Source: Toxonevra muliebris (Eukaryota > Arthropoda > Insecta > Diptera > Pallopteridae). From it: 64,000 nucleotides of DNA. The stretch is taken from positions 57,177,408 through 57,241,407 of the forward strand of contig OY829329.1 of NCBI GenBank assembly GCA_963691655.1. The letters run 5' to 3'. Shown one piece after another: positions 12,061 to 25,300 of this stretch (position 1 is its first letter; every line of letters begins with the position of its first letter). Both the position numbers and the translations under genes were made by a program. The notes under the pieces are model-generated. The model ran no database searches. It had not been told where the DNA came from and worked only from the letters and a program-made list of their open reading frames with translations.

Positions 12061-14449
12061 AATATGGCAATGTTCTAACGTTGTTCATTTATTAGCTTTT
12101 ATGTGCACTTCGATCAAAGCTTAAACCCTTCAGTAACACTCCATTCAAAGTAATGTATATGTTTTCAACTTTCTTTATTTTTTATTTTATTCACACATAA
12201 TTGAATTAGTTATTTCAGTTATTTTTATTTTGTGTTCTTTATTTTTTATTGAATTGAATTCTGTGCCTTTTGTTTCTAGTTTTTTTTTTTTTTTTTTACT
12301 AGTCGTTGGAAGAAGAACTGGTGATTTTGATTTTTCTTTCACTAGTTATTTTCTATAATCAAATTACATTTTTTTCTCTTGGTTTTATTACAAATAAAGC
12401 TGCAAATTTATTTGCTTAACTAACCAAGCGTGTAATTCCGGAATAAATTTTTGTTGTTGTTCTGTTTTTTCTTCTCTCTCTTTTCTCTTACATTTTTTTT
12501 TCACACAACATTTTGATGTGATTTTGCTTTGTATGTTGTTTCCGTGTTTTCAGGAAGTTTAACATACTCCGGAGGAAATTGTGTAATTTTTTTTCTCTAC
12601 TCTTTTTTTCGTGTTTGTTTTTTTTTTTGTTTTTGTGTTTCTTTTTCGTCTTCATTCAATTGAATTGATTTTCGGTAAATGAATTGTAATAAATAAATTT
12701 AATTTGTTGTAAGGGTATTGTATAAAAATTTTATGTTTGCTTTAATAAAATTTAAGGATTACTTTAAGTATCAGTTTCAGAGTGCCAAATAAATTTACGT
12801 TTAAAGTACTGGAAAGGAAAAATGGTAAATTAAAGTAAAAGTGTAATTAATTAAAAAAAAGTAATTGAATAATTGATTAAATTTAATAAATCAAATTAGA
12901 AAATATTGAAACTAAAAATGAAGTAAATTAAAGAAAGAAATTTAATATTTGTCTAGCAGTATTTTTATTTCGCTTTTTTCACTTCGAATTTAAATATTTT
13001 TCGCTTTCAAAAATTAAAGTTAAATTAACGTTTCGAGCATGCTGAAAACTCTGAAGATAATATTCACAGTGGTAATTTTTAAATTTGTATTCCTTTAAAT
13101 CTATGTAATGACGCTCAACAAAACACTTCCGCAATTATTTACCTACATTTTAACTTGTTACCGAAATCAATTCAAAAAAACTACAACTCGTGCATTTTAC
13201 ATTGCAAAAGGCTCTGAAGTAATTTAAACCTTTCCACTAACATTGATTTCTTTACAAATGAATTTGTAAACGTAAAATACTTTTAATTTGCCTCAAACAC
13301 ATACGCATACATATAGCCACCCAGCGGATAAAGAAATCGTTAATTCAATACTTTATGCAATCGAAAATAAATGAACTAGTTTTGTGATCATAGCAAAACT
13401 GCATTGATTAATACTGTAATAATGGCGGATTAACAAATAATGCTAAACAAAATAGACAAAAATTAGTTTTTGAGGCTACTGTTAAGAATTCATTCAGAAT
13501 TTGTTGCATTGTTGCATTTCAATCAATTATCTTTTATTTTTGGATTCAATCTTCATTCATGATGATTGAAAAAATCGTGGATTTCATTATGATACATTAC
13601 TTACTTTCCCACTGGGAATGTTTCTCATGTTGTGCGAGTATGTAAACGCATTTGTATTGTATTGCAAATGTTTTACTAAAATTTTATTTACCCGAAACGA
13701 GCGTATGTGTGTGTGTGTGTGTTCAGTAGTAGTAAAAACCTTTTTTGAAAATTAATTAAACTGACAGATTACAATGTTTGCAATGTTGTTGTTTGTTTAT
13801 CTGGCTATCTCTAGCTACACGTATAAATATATCTGTTAGAATCGGCCCGTTGTTTGTTGGCCTTTTTAGTGTTCTGTTATTGTCAATTTGCATTTATGTA
13901 GAATAAAACTCTCTTCTTCTGTTACGTAATTTTTAATGTTTTTTCTTCGTCTTTTTCTAGTTCACTCTCAGCATATAACAAAATACTAAAACAAACATAC
14001 GTATACAAAATGCATGCATGTATGTGTGTTAATTTTCATATCCTCACATCTATGTTGATATATTGTACATTTGCAAATAAATATAAATTTACACTTAGCC
14101 GGAAAAGCGCATTTGTACATATATTTATTTGCCCACACACGAACGCACACACACACACATATAAACATCATATGTAAATATTGCATTGCTTTGTTTGTTT
14201 GCTTATTTTTTACTTTTGTGTTGTTTATTTCTTAATAGAAATCTGTTTTCATTAGCTTTTAATGCAACCAACTATTTGCGTTTCATTACAGTTTAAATAA
14301 ATAATAATCTGTGTGGTTTTATTCTGTAAGAGGAGTTAATGTAAATATTAAATACTGTAAGCTATAGACGTACTAGAGGTTTGCAATAAAGAATTCAGTG
14401 GTAATATGAGTGTGTACATGGAAAAGAATTTACACGAGTACATACATGT
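12061..14449. other. intronic DNA without recognisable genes
   Basis: AT-rich with long T runs (12274-12298, 12593-12630) and short GT/CA stretches (13706-13722, 14144-14158). I see no exon, RNA gene or element. Confidence 0.55.
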
Positions 14450-15295
14450 ACAAAATTCAGATAAAAGATTTGATTAAAATTCAGACGAAATTTAAAACAA
14501 TCAAACTAAAAATTGGATAAAATCTCAAACTTAAATTCAAACCAAAATTCTGAAAATTAAGAAGAATAAAATTCAGATTAAAATTTGGAGTAAATCCAAA
14601 ATAAAATTATAAAAAAATTTAGACAAAATATAAACACAGAACTAGATGAAAAGCACAGCAAAATATAGAAAAGTCAGATAAAAAATTCTTTAAACCAAAA
14701 TTGAGAAGAAAATTCAGAAAAAAAAACAAAACTAAGACAAAAATTGTGATCAAAAATTGAAAATAAAATTGAGATAAAAATCACACCAAAAATTCAAACC
14801 ATAATTCTTACCTTTTTGATCAAAATTTGGACTGAAATTCGAAGTCAAACCCAAATAGAACTAGACGAAAAGTTCAACGAAAATGCAAATATGAAATTGG
14901 ACCAAAGTTCAAAGCAAAATTCATACCGAAAATTAGATAAAATTAGAGCAAAAGTGTGAAAAATAATTAGAAACCATTCAGATGAATATTAGACCAAAGT
15001 GCAGATAAAAAATCAGACTAAAATTTGAATAATAAAATCAGGCCAAAAACCAAACAAAATTCAAGTTGGAAATAAGATCAAATAAGAGACTAAAACTTAG
15101 AGCAAAATTCAAACCAAAGTTTAGATCTAATATTAACCAAAAACTCAAACTAAAATCAGATTTAAGTTCAGACCCAATATTCAGATAAAAAATCAGACCA
15201 AAATCGAATCGAAATTCCGATTAAAACTCACACCAAAATACAGACAAAAATTTAGATCCAAAATCAAAACAAAATCAATTTAAAAACCACTAATC
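14450..15295 (+). repeat. degenerate array based on AAAATTCAGACC
   Basis: About 850 bp consist of diverged repeats of AAAATTCAGA(C/T)(C/A/T)AAAA with related words (AAATTCAAACCAAAATTC, AAAAATCAGACCAAAAT). Unit length is roughly 12-25 bp and irregular. The same words occur in reverse orientation at 33845-34325. Confidence 0.7.
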
Positions 15296-17057
15296 TTCCA
15301 ATGTCAAAAAAAATTTTGCTGGTGTGGATCTGATACATTTTGATAGTTGTTCATGATCCAAAATAAAACGAAAAAGTCCAAACGAACCTTCCTCCTATTG
15401 CCAATATCTGGACCCGCAAGTGGTTGAGTGTATACATATATATATATATAGATTCACAAGTATAATATATACATATGATATGGGTAACGCAGGTCAGTGA
15501 TCTGAAGTATTTATTATCAACGACGGCGCATTAGATAGTTCGACTTATTAAAATACAGTTGCATTTAGTCGAACACCTGGTAGAGACGTGAGGCGAGAAA
15601 TCTACCTTCTTTTCAATAGAAATTCAATTCTTTGATATTTGGGTATGAACAAGGTTGCCAGAGATCCGAAACATTATCGGTAATGTTGTTATGTGGATGG
15701 GATTTATCAGAGATCACGATAAGTCTATTTCGTAGGTAGAAAATTTTATGTATTTTTTTGTTTTTTTTTACTTTTTTGAAAATTTAACTTAAAGTCTACA
15801 AAATGTTTTAACTCAGTAATTTAGTTTTACGTTTTATACAAAAAAAAAATAAAACATGCACAATTCTTGAACTGTGTATTTAAGAACACATGAATTGAAT
15901 TTGTCTACGACTCAAAAAAGCCTAAACTTTTTAAGAAATGCACATCAAAATGAATGTATGAGTTAGAATATAAAACTTATTATTAAAAAATTCAATAATA
16001 GTTCAAAAAGTTCAAAAAGTGTTAATTTGTAAAAAAAAAACTTTAACTCAATGAATGTAAATATTTTCCACACAAATATTTAATTATGCCGAAAACATAA
16101 AATTTCTTTAAATTCAACGCTATTCTAATTTGATAAAGAATGGATTTAATAGATATGTGATGATGATCACTAATGATATTCGACATATGTAGACTATCTA
16201 TCAGCTATAGTAAAAAATAGTGTGGAAACGATTTACATATACCAAAAAAAAAAAAAAAAACAAATTACTTTATTACAATGTATATATAAAGTACGAGTAT
16301 GCAATTGAGCCAACAACATTTTTTATGAAAAAAAAAAAAAAAAAAAAAAAAAAACAAACCCTTTACTATCGCTGCTGGCAGCAAATGACACTTGCCATAC
16401 TATAGTTGCAACTATCTACTACTACCACTAGCTGCCAAAAATATTATTCCGGCAACTTTGTAATGTCCGCAAAAAAAAGCAGTCAAAAATTCTTATATAT
16501 ACACACACACACACATATTGAGTCATATGTAGAACATAAGTTCTAAACTCATATGTGAAAGTAATTGAGAGTACAAATAGATGAGTAAATATGTGTGTAA
16601 ATGTGTATGTGTTTGTGCTATATGTATCTTTTAGACATAGACACATACCTATGTTTATGTCTGTCTACGTGTATGTTTGAGTTTTGCCATAAGCTTCAGG
16701 CGCATTACAAAAATTATGACCCATGGAGATACGCAACGAACGCCAACACTAAAGGAATGAACATGAAAACTTTTTACACTTTAAAAAAATTAGTTTTAAA
16801 AGTATGTAAAAATTATACTTGTAGTAAATTTAATAGACATTTTTGCATGACAGTGAGATTTGAATGTGTAAAAAATAATCATACAAACTCCGCATTATTT
16901 CGAAAAGTATTTCATTGCACTAGAGGAAGGTAGGTTGGAGGGATAAGTCATAAGATAAGTCATACACTCCTTGTGAATATTTCATTCTATTTTCAGTCCC
17001 TTGAAAAAAAAAAACAAAATTTATCGCATGAAATATTCTGACTACTACTTCATAATT
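15296..17057. other. intronic DNA without recognisable genes
   Basis: AT-rich with poly-A runs (16244-16260, 16327-16354) and a CA run (16501-16515). Nothing coding could be supported. Confidence 0.5.
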
Positions 17058-17938
17058 TTAATAAATTTTCATACCTTTTAGTGCATTAAGCACATTTGGT
17101 ATGCGTTTGGTTGATATGGAATTAAGTGTCGAAGCTAAGATCGGTCGAAGCTGGAGGCAATTGGGTGGATTCATATATTTAGGCACTACATCTACTTTAT
17201 TTGTCCGATACCAATGGATGGTTTTCTTAGAGTAGTGGCAACTGGCTAAATCAGGCCAAAACTTCACTGGCGAATGGTGGTGACGAACAAATGGCAATAT
17301 TTAGTCCTTTCGAAAGGCACTCTTTGATGTAAATATCAGACGTCATAGAAGAGGATGTCACAAATGCCCTGGATTTGAGACCACAGCTGCAAATAGCCTG
17401 CCACACTATTGCTTTCTTTGCAAATTTATCCATTTTTATGTACTTGAATTTTGAGGGTACATTACCACGATTCGTTGCCATATAAAATTTTTGACCTGGA
17501 AGCTGTAGAAGATCAAATTTTATGTATGATTCGTCATCCACAATAATGCATCCATTGAATTTGGTCAAAACATTAATATAAAGAAGACGAGCACGTTTTT
17601 TGGCCAGCAAACTCTGTTTGTCTGTTCTATTGGGATATTTTATAGCACGATAGTACTTTAGCCCAGCTTTTATGCGTATTCGTCTAGCAGTACTTTTGCT
17701 GGTATTGAATTTTCTGGCACGATCGCTATCCGATAGTCCGGGGTTGCTTTTGATGAACCTCAAGATCTTTGCTTTTAATTTTAGGTTGGTGGTTCCCGTT
17801 TTGTTCACAACTTTTTAAGCTCTTTCAACACTAAGAGTTTCTTTTGGAGATATTTAACACTTTCGCAATCTTTGAACCAGACCACGACGGATTTTCAATA
17901 AATTTGTCCACAATCAATTTTCTATTTGCAGCTTCCAT
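17058..17938 (-). pseudogene. broken Tc1/mariner-superfamily transposase (DD37E-like)
   Basis: Read on the minus strand, three pieces in different frames make one decayed transposase. From ATG at 17938: MEAANRKLIVDKFIENPSW, a helix-turn-helix start. Then 17808-17251: SDSDRARKFNTSKSTARRIR (second HTH), CIIVDDESYIKFD (first catalytic aspartate), AKKAIVWQAICSCG. Then 17297-17058: FVRHHHSPVKFWPDLASCHY (second catalytic aspartate) and PPNCLQLRPI. In relatives, RPI is followed by the catalytic glutamate (spacing 37 residues); here it is followed by LASTLNS, so the third catalytic residue is lost. The order of motifs fits the ITmD37E-type group. I could not find terminal inverted repeats, so the element ends are unknown. 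It is inactive. Confidence 0.75.
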
Positions 17939-20834
17939 TGTGCACACAATCACCAACTTGCGATCAATTAATATGAAAAATTGATCAACTAACGGTAACG
18001 GTATTGTAAACAAATCCCAGTAAAAAATTTGTTGTTCTTATGTCTAGGGGCGACGTGGTGACCACAACAAAGCGTGCCAATTTGGCGTGAACCGCGCTTT
18101 AGTTAGCGGAGTCTTTTAAATAAGCTTAAGTCACTTAAATAGTATTAAGAATCCGAATGTGTAAAATATTTACAATATATACAAAACTCCATTTTTTTGC
18201 AGATCAAATGTGTAATTCTCCATGTTCCATTATTTTTTACACATTGTCTCAAAATCACTCTGTTCTGTATAGAAAACGCATACATATATATGCTTAAAAT
18301 ATGTACTTTCTATATTATTTAATATTCCTTTTTTTTTTTTAAGTGTAAGGGAGATAGGGTGAGTAGGTGGGAGAGAGAGAGAGCGTTTGAGCTGCTGTAC
18401 ATTGAAGTATGTGCAAAAAACGTGATAATGTGGGCGTGTGTAATAGAAAGAAAAATAAAAAACCTGTAGCACATTGCCAAACTAAAATAGTATTTAAATG
18501 AAAAAGTAGTAAATTTAAAAATATTAAAAAAATATTTATAAGTATGTATGTATGTGTATGTATACGTAAGTATGTGTGTAACTATGTAAAAAATCATTAT
18601 AAGCAGCAGTTGCCAGAAAAAAATTGGGAGCACTGTAAAGAATAGTCGATAGTAGCAGCAGCACTAGCAGCAGCAACAAAAACTGACAAAATGATATTGA
18701 AACAAATGAAGAAGCATTTAGGAGGAAGAAGAAGAAAAAGTAGCAGCAATGGCAGTAAAAATTTGAGACAATGATAAATTTTATGCAAATTTATGCTGAT
18801 AAATTGAAACTTAAATTAGCCAACAAAAAAAAAAAAAAAAAGAAAAAACAAAACAAAAATGAAAATAAAATAAAAGTAAAGATAAAAAGAGATAAGGCAA
18901 GTGGAAGAAGAATAAAAAGAAGTAACCAGCAGAAAAACCCCAAGTCTATGGGTAAAAGCCAAAAAGTAAAAAGAAAGGAACATTTGCTTTTTTTTTTTGT
19001 CTTTTTTGTTTCAACTTTTTTTGTTTGGCTGCACTTAGCCTGATGCTTGACCAAAATATTTTTTGTTTAGAGTAAAATGAGAGCACAGTAGCGATTCTGT
19101 GCTACCAGAGCTGTCCTAAAATGAAAGCTAAAAGAGGAGTGTGAGAGTTGAAGAAAATGTCAAGGCAGCGAAATTGTTGTCATTAATCACACTGGCCAAA
19201 GGTAATCTTCTCACAAAAAAAAAAAAAAAAAACCCAAACCCACAGCAAGCAAGCACGGTTTTTGCTAAAGATGAATGCCTTAGCTAGCAGCAGTAGTAGT
19301 AGCTCCTTGCTGTACATGTTGCTAATGCTGTTGTTGCCTTTAAGGCCATCATTCTACCACTGGTATTTGAATTGCTAGTTGAAAAAAGCGTGCGCCTTCA
19401 AAACTTCACTCGAGAAATATTGTACATCAAAAATTGTTTTTTTCTTTCTCTTCTTCAATAGCTGTTGTAATGAATACGTTGTAAGCTGCTGCTTGAATTT
19501 TTTTCATTTTTCTTTCATTTCAATAGCGTAAAAATTTCTTATTTTCTTCTTTTTCCCCATCATTTTTATGTGTTTTTCTTATCCTTTCGATGTAGCATGT
19601 AGTTAGTGTGATGAGCAAGACAAGTTTTGGGTTATTCCATATATATATATATATTTTTTTGTTTTTTTTTGTTTGTTTTTAGGAAAGGGCGTGTTGATGA
19701 AAGTGTTGCTGCTGTTGCTTTTGTCTTCCTATATTATATTTGCTGCAAGCATCTTTGACTTTTCTCTCTGACTTTTGTCATTTTGCGGATGATAGCGGAT
19801 GAGTGAAATGAAATAAATAAAAGCGAGTTGACGATGATGGTTCCGCCTGAGGGCAATTTATGCCACAGCCAGCAAGCCAACGAGAGAATATTATAATGAA
19901 AAAGGCGTGGAAAATTAAATTCATAAGAAAGACATAATTAGAAAGGAGATATACTATAACATAAAGCAAAAGAGGAATGAAAGAATGACTTTTTTTGTTC
20001 GTAAAGTATGAAACAAAAAGTGTAAGGAAATATTATGAATAAAGTGTGAATGAAATAATATAAAATTTTAGTATTTAATTTTTTTTTTTTTTTGGTGTAG
20101 TGAATTCTTAAGCTGTAATTTTGTGCTTAGTGCAGAACCTTGAAGGCTAATGAAATAATGATTTGCAGATATAAAAAAACCGATCAAATGCATTTCAACC
20201 TGAATACTGAAATTGTTTTAAACTTTTAATAAAATGGTAAACTTTTGCGGAAGCACAGAGGTAGAAGATTGAATAAGTCCAACAAAAACTAACTGCACAT
20301 GTGAGTGCCATGAATATTTATGAAATTTTTGGATTTTTGCAGAAAAATCATAAGGAACGATTTAGGGGTTATTGCACAAATTACAGTCGAGGTAAAAGAT
20401 GCAGCTATTTTGAACTAATTTTTGTTTACGCGTATTAAAACAAGCTACAAAGAGGGAACTTTGAGATAAATATCTCAATCCCTTCAACCTGTGAAATAAT
20501 TCATTAGAAGCTTAACTCAACTTATCAATCACGTGCTCAAAATGCAGAAAATATTGTTTTAAAAAGAGTTGTCACTGAAAATTTTCAAATTAAACAATAC
20601 AGTCAAGTTTCTATTATCTCTTTCAAAGCTAAGCTGTGCTCTTCAAGTATTGTTTTGTTCTCATCATCATTAATTCCTAAGTTCCCTAATGGGATACATT
20701 GTTGTGTCCTACCAAGCCTAAAACTTCTGCTTCAAAGGTTCATATTACATCAACAAGTGTTTTTTTATATATTTTCTTTTACAAGAAAAGATTAGATTTA
20801 ATTAAATTTAATTAGCTATAATAAAGAAATCATT
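17939..20834. other. intronic DNA without recognisable genes
   Basis: AT-rich; AGC/CAG-type short runs (18655-18680, 19287-19303), GAGA run (18372-18383), several A or T runs. Open frames here are lysine- or phenylalanine-rich products of homopolymers. Confidence 0.5.
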
Positions 20835-22370
20835 TGCAATTCGAAATCTTTTCACAGCAATCTTTGAAATATAATCTTTTGACTGACATCACTAGACTGC
20901 AATCTTTTGACTTCAATCTTCTGATTTTAATCTTAAACTGTGTTGCTTTTACTAAACTTTTGTTTAACCAACCAGTTTCTCGTAATCAATTTTGTTGCAC
21001 TGATTCTATTCGTGAAAGTAAATCAGCGACGACATTATCTTTGCCAGCAATGTGTCGACTATCCGTAGAATATTGGCCAATGTAATCTAAGTGTCGCAAT
21101 TGTCGTGGTGTACATTTTTCAGATTTTTGTTTGAACGCAAATATGATCGGCTTGTGGTCCGTCCAAATCGTGCAATCTCTACCCTCGATCATGAATTTGA
21201 AATACTTCACAGACTGGTAAATAGCCAAAAGTTCTCTGTCGTATGTACTATAGTTTTTTTGTGAGTCAGTCAAGCGCTTCGAATAGAAACCTAAAGGCTC
21301 AAGTTGACTATTGTTGATGTGATGAAGTGCTGCTCCTACCGAAAAATTACTTGCGTCGACGTGTAAATCCAATTTTACATCTGGCAATGGATGTGCTAAA
21401 ATTGCTGCATTAGCTAAGTCGTGTTTGCATTCTTCAAATGCGTTGTTTGCTTCTTCATTCCATAATATTGTTGACCTGTCATTTTTTCGGTTTCCTTTTA
21501 TTAATGCTTGCAATTTTCCTTGTTTCGCCGCTGCATTTGGCAAAAATCGTCGGTAAAAATTGAGCATTGCAATGAAACGTTTCAAGTCGCGTGCTTCTGT
21601 TGGCTTTTTGTAATTTACAATTGCGGCGATTTTCTCTTGTGGTGGTGACACTCCAGCGCTTGTGACACAATGGCCAAGAAAAACTACTTCCGCTTTTCCG
21701 ATAACGCATTTTACTGCGTTGATTTTTAAGCCATACTCACGTAGTCGTTCGAAAACCAACTTCAGATGATGCTTGTGTTCTTCTTCGTTGATTAAAGCTA
21801 TACAAATGTCGTCAATATACACCACTAAAAAGTTAAAGCCGTGAAATACCTGATTCATGGAACGCTGAAACGTTTGTGCGGCATTGCACAAGCCAAATGT
21901 CATAACTTTAAATTCGAAAAGACCGAATGGTGCAATAATTGCCGTTTTTTTGTCGATCTTCTGGAGCTATTGGCACTTGATTGTAAGCTTTTTCCAGAGT
22001 TTAATAAATTTAATTTTATTCCAATATTTTTAGTGGAGTTTTATGATTCCAGCCATAGGAATTTCCTAGCTCCAATCTTTTGACTACAATCTCTTGACTT
22101 CAAACTTTGAAAAAAAAAACTTTCTGACTGCAAGCTTTAAACTAAAACCTTTTGTTTTCAATCTTGTTACAGCGATCTTTTGGCTGCAATATTTTGACTA
22201 TAATCTTTTGACTACATTTACTGAAATCTTCAGCTGATCCGCTGTTTTTGAATTGCTTTGTGTTGATTGCAATCTTCAAACAACTATCTTCTGTCTACAA
22301 TCATTCAATTTCAATTTTTGTCTTCAATCTTTAGATTTCAATCATTTGACTGCACAGTCTATGACTAAAG
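20835..22370 (-). repeat. degenerate array based on TTTTGACTNCAATC, split by a retrotransposon fragment
   Basis: Diverged copies of CAATCTTTTGACT(G/T/A)C occur on both sides of the Ty3/gypsy fragment, at 20845-20940 and at 22050-22370. The words are the same on both sides, as expected if the fragment landed inside an existing array. Confidence 0.6.
20955..21995 (-). pseudogene. Ty3/gypsy reverse transcriptase-RNase H fragment
   Basis: On the minus strand a 305-codon open stretch (21903-20986) carries the second half of a Ty3/gypsy reverse transcriptase (MTFGLCNAAQTFQRSMNQVF, VVYIDDICIA with the catalytic YIDD, VFLGHCVTSAGV, FYRRFLPNAA) followed by RNase H (LHVDASNFSVGAALHH, STYDRELLAIYQSVKYF, TIWTDHKPIIFAF, HIAGKDNVVADLLSRI). 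Upstream, homology continues in another frame (KAYNQVPIAPEDRQ at about 21990-21945), offset by an extra A in a run near 21942. Downstream it continues a little further in a shifted frame (IDYEKL near 20975). Gag, protease, the first RT motifs, integrase and LTRs are missing. It is an isolated dead fragment. Confidence 0.85.
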
Positions 22371-25300
22371 TTATTTGAAGTGATTTCAACCTATTTCCAA
22401 ATCTAGACGTGAGAAATAAGTGAAGGTTTCTTTGTTCTGTACTGAGCTCAAATATGATTTCACAAAATTTAATTTAAAATCAATGATTTCTGTAGTCAAA
22501 AAACATAAAAAAAGCAATTTTAACAACGCTGAAAAATATTTGAGTACCAACGATAAACTCAATTGCTCAGAATGTTTTACTGTGAAAATAAATAATTAGC
22601 GAATCAAGAAATACTTAGAAGTAAATTTTCGATGAGTGCTTCACATCTTCAATAGATCAGGGAAAGAACAAGTGGGAGCAAAGAGAATTTTCTCTGATAA
22701 CTTTATATTTGCAATAAATGCTAGAAATAATTCAACGAATGTAAAATTTTTTTCTTTTTTTTTTAATATAAGCTAACAAATAAAAAAAAAATATCAGAAA
22801 CTATTCTTTTTTTTTTTGAGAGATAGTTGTGGCAACTTTTTCTAAGATGATTTCCAAACTTACTCACTATACTAATAAAAACAACTTCCACAAAAGCAGA
22901 CGCTTCCTCCTTTCTCATCTTGTTTCTTTTTCTACCGTATTTTCCTCCCTCTCTGTGTCTTTCCCAACACCTTTACCCCATAATATATTTTAAAAAACTA
23001 TTTCAAATTTGTGTTTTACAAAAATTTTATTGCTTTCTTTTATACTGGTAAGTATCTAAAACCAATTTGTGATTACCTGAAGTGTCACGCATACACTTTT
23101 CAACTGCAACTCAAGAGCATCTCAACAAGCACCAGAAAAAAAATATATTTAATTTTTATTTATGTAGTTCAAGCAGCTATAGCATACGCTTGTTTAAATT
23201 GTTTTTTCTATTCCTTCATCCTGAGAGAAGCCAGCAAAGAAAACAAAGAATGCTATACTACCACAACCACCAACAGCTGACATTTAAATTTAATATTCCT
23301 TGCCATGTCTCTTAGTATCAATTTATCTTACGGCTAATTATTCTTTTCTGTAATAAAAAAAAAAAATCACAATTTTCTTTTTTTCTATAATAAAAGAAAA
23401 ATGCAAAGAATTGCACTTGCAACCACCAACACAAGTCAAGTTACCCATCTTCAAAGCAATTAAGAACTTCACAGGTATGCAGAGTAAGCAGAGAGCAATA
23501 AATGTGCGCTTAAAGGAGGTGCCTTAGTGTTACCGTTACTGCTAGCTCATTGCTGCTTTACCGCTATTTCACTGCTGCCTGATTGCTACTTCACTGCTAC
23601 TGTTTACTTACTTGTTCCTACCACAAAACGCAATGCAATTTCTCACGTTTGCTCCATATTCTTATCTCTCTGTGTGTATGTATAGTATGTAAGGCAAAGA
23701 TATATGCTCACGTTATACACCTAAAACTATGCTTTACTACATATTACTACGGCAACTACAAATATCTACTACCTACTTTAACTACCTACCATTTACAATT
23801 ATTAGCTTGCTAGCTATTCAGCAAAGTACTTATACTGTTGCTTTTTTCATTCTTTGTTCTACAGCAAACCAATTTTGCATTTATACTAAATGAATATACC
23901 ATAAACATGGTTAAGGTAGGCAGGTAGGTAGGTACAAGTACCTATTATATTTGCTGCATTATTTCAAGCTTGCTTGCTCGCTTTCTCTTGCTTGGTGTCT
24001 CTCTTCCTTGTAAATCTCTTTTAGTGCAGTAATTTATTTGGCCTTTGATAGCAACAAGATGCAAAACGGCTAAATGCGCCAGAATTATAAATCACAGCTG
24101 CATATACAAACGTTGTGAAACTGAGAAAAGAAGGTGCAAGGAAACAAATTGCACAGCAGCGTTGTTCTAAAATTACTGTCACTTATATAACTGCATGCTG
24201 CCAGTATCAAGAAATGCACAAAAATGCTTTATTTTTCTTTCTTATCTTCTTTTCACGACTTAAAATATGCAATGAAAATTTAAAAATTTAAGATTCTTTT
24301 AATTTTTTTCTTTAGCTGCGTTTGTGTATGTGTGTGTTTGCATAGCAATTTTCTAAATAAAAATCACGCATTATTTTAATATTAATTCAGATGATATTAA
24401 ATTGTATCACTAAGCACCAAGCTGTTCCCATTAAATTGACAAATATTTAATGCTAAATGTCAATTGTGTTTCATGTTTGGAGCTGGCTGACCGTGTACAA
24501 ATTTGAATTTTATTATTAGGAAAATGTTTGGAATATATAAAGCTTAAGACAATGATTAAAATAAGTATATAAATGTTTAGAATATATAAAGCTTAAGACA
24601 ATAGAACAAAAAGCTTAAGACAATGATTAAAATAATTATAGAAATTTGAGAAAAAGTTTTGGAATCTTTTGAGAATTGAAATTTCATTTAATATTTCCAT
24701 AATTTATTCTGGAATTTTTCATTTTAAAAATTAATAAAAAAGTCTGACAATCTACGTATTACTAGTAAACTTTTATTTTTGTATGCCAAATTTCAATATT
24801 TCTTTAATTCTTTTTTCTATAACTTTTCAATTTAAAAATCTAATAAATTCTAGCACACAAGTTTTCTAATCAATTTTTGCCCTCAACTACTTCACTTTAA
24901 GCCACTGTGCGTTTGACTGAATTTCTTTTCAATACATTTGCTAAAGCATACAGAAATAGATAAAAACAGATATCTATGGATTTCTTAAATAAGTGCAAGT
25001 ATGAGTTCTATAAATTTTATATGTTCCAACTAAGTATGACTCAAATTGCTTCTCTTGTTTGTTTTTTGCTATTTTTATATCTTTCTGTGTACGTATGTAT
25101 GTATATTTGTTCCTATTATAATAAATAAGTTTCTCATTGACATTTGTATACAGATTTTGGATTTGGAAATAAAATATATAGATATATTGCTAGAAGACTC
25201 TATTGTTGTGGCATTAAAACTTCTAAGGAATGAATGGGAATGCATAAAATAATAAATACACATAGTGTGAGTTTGGAAAGCTCAAAATACAAAGTCCAAT

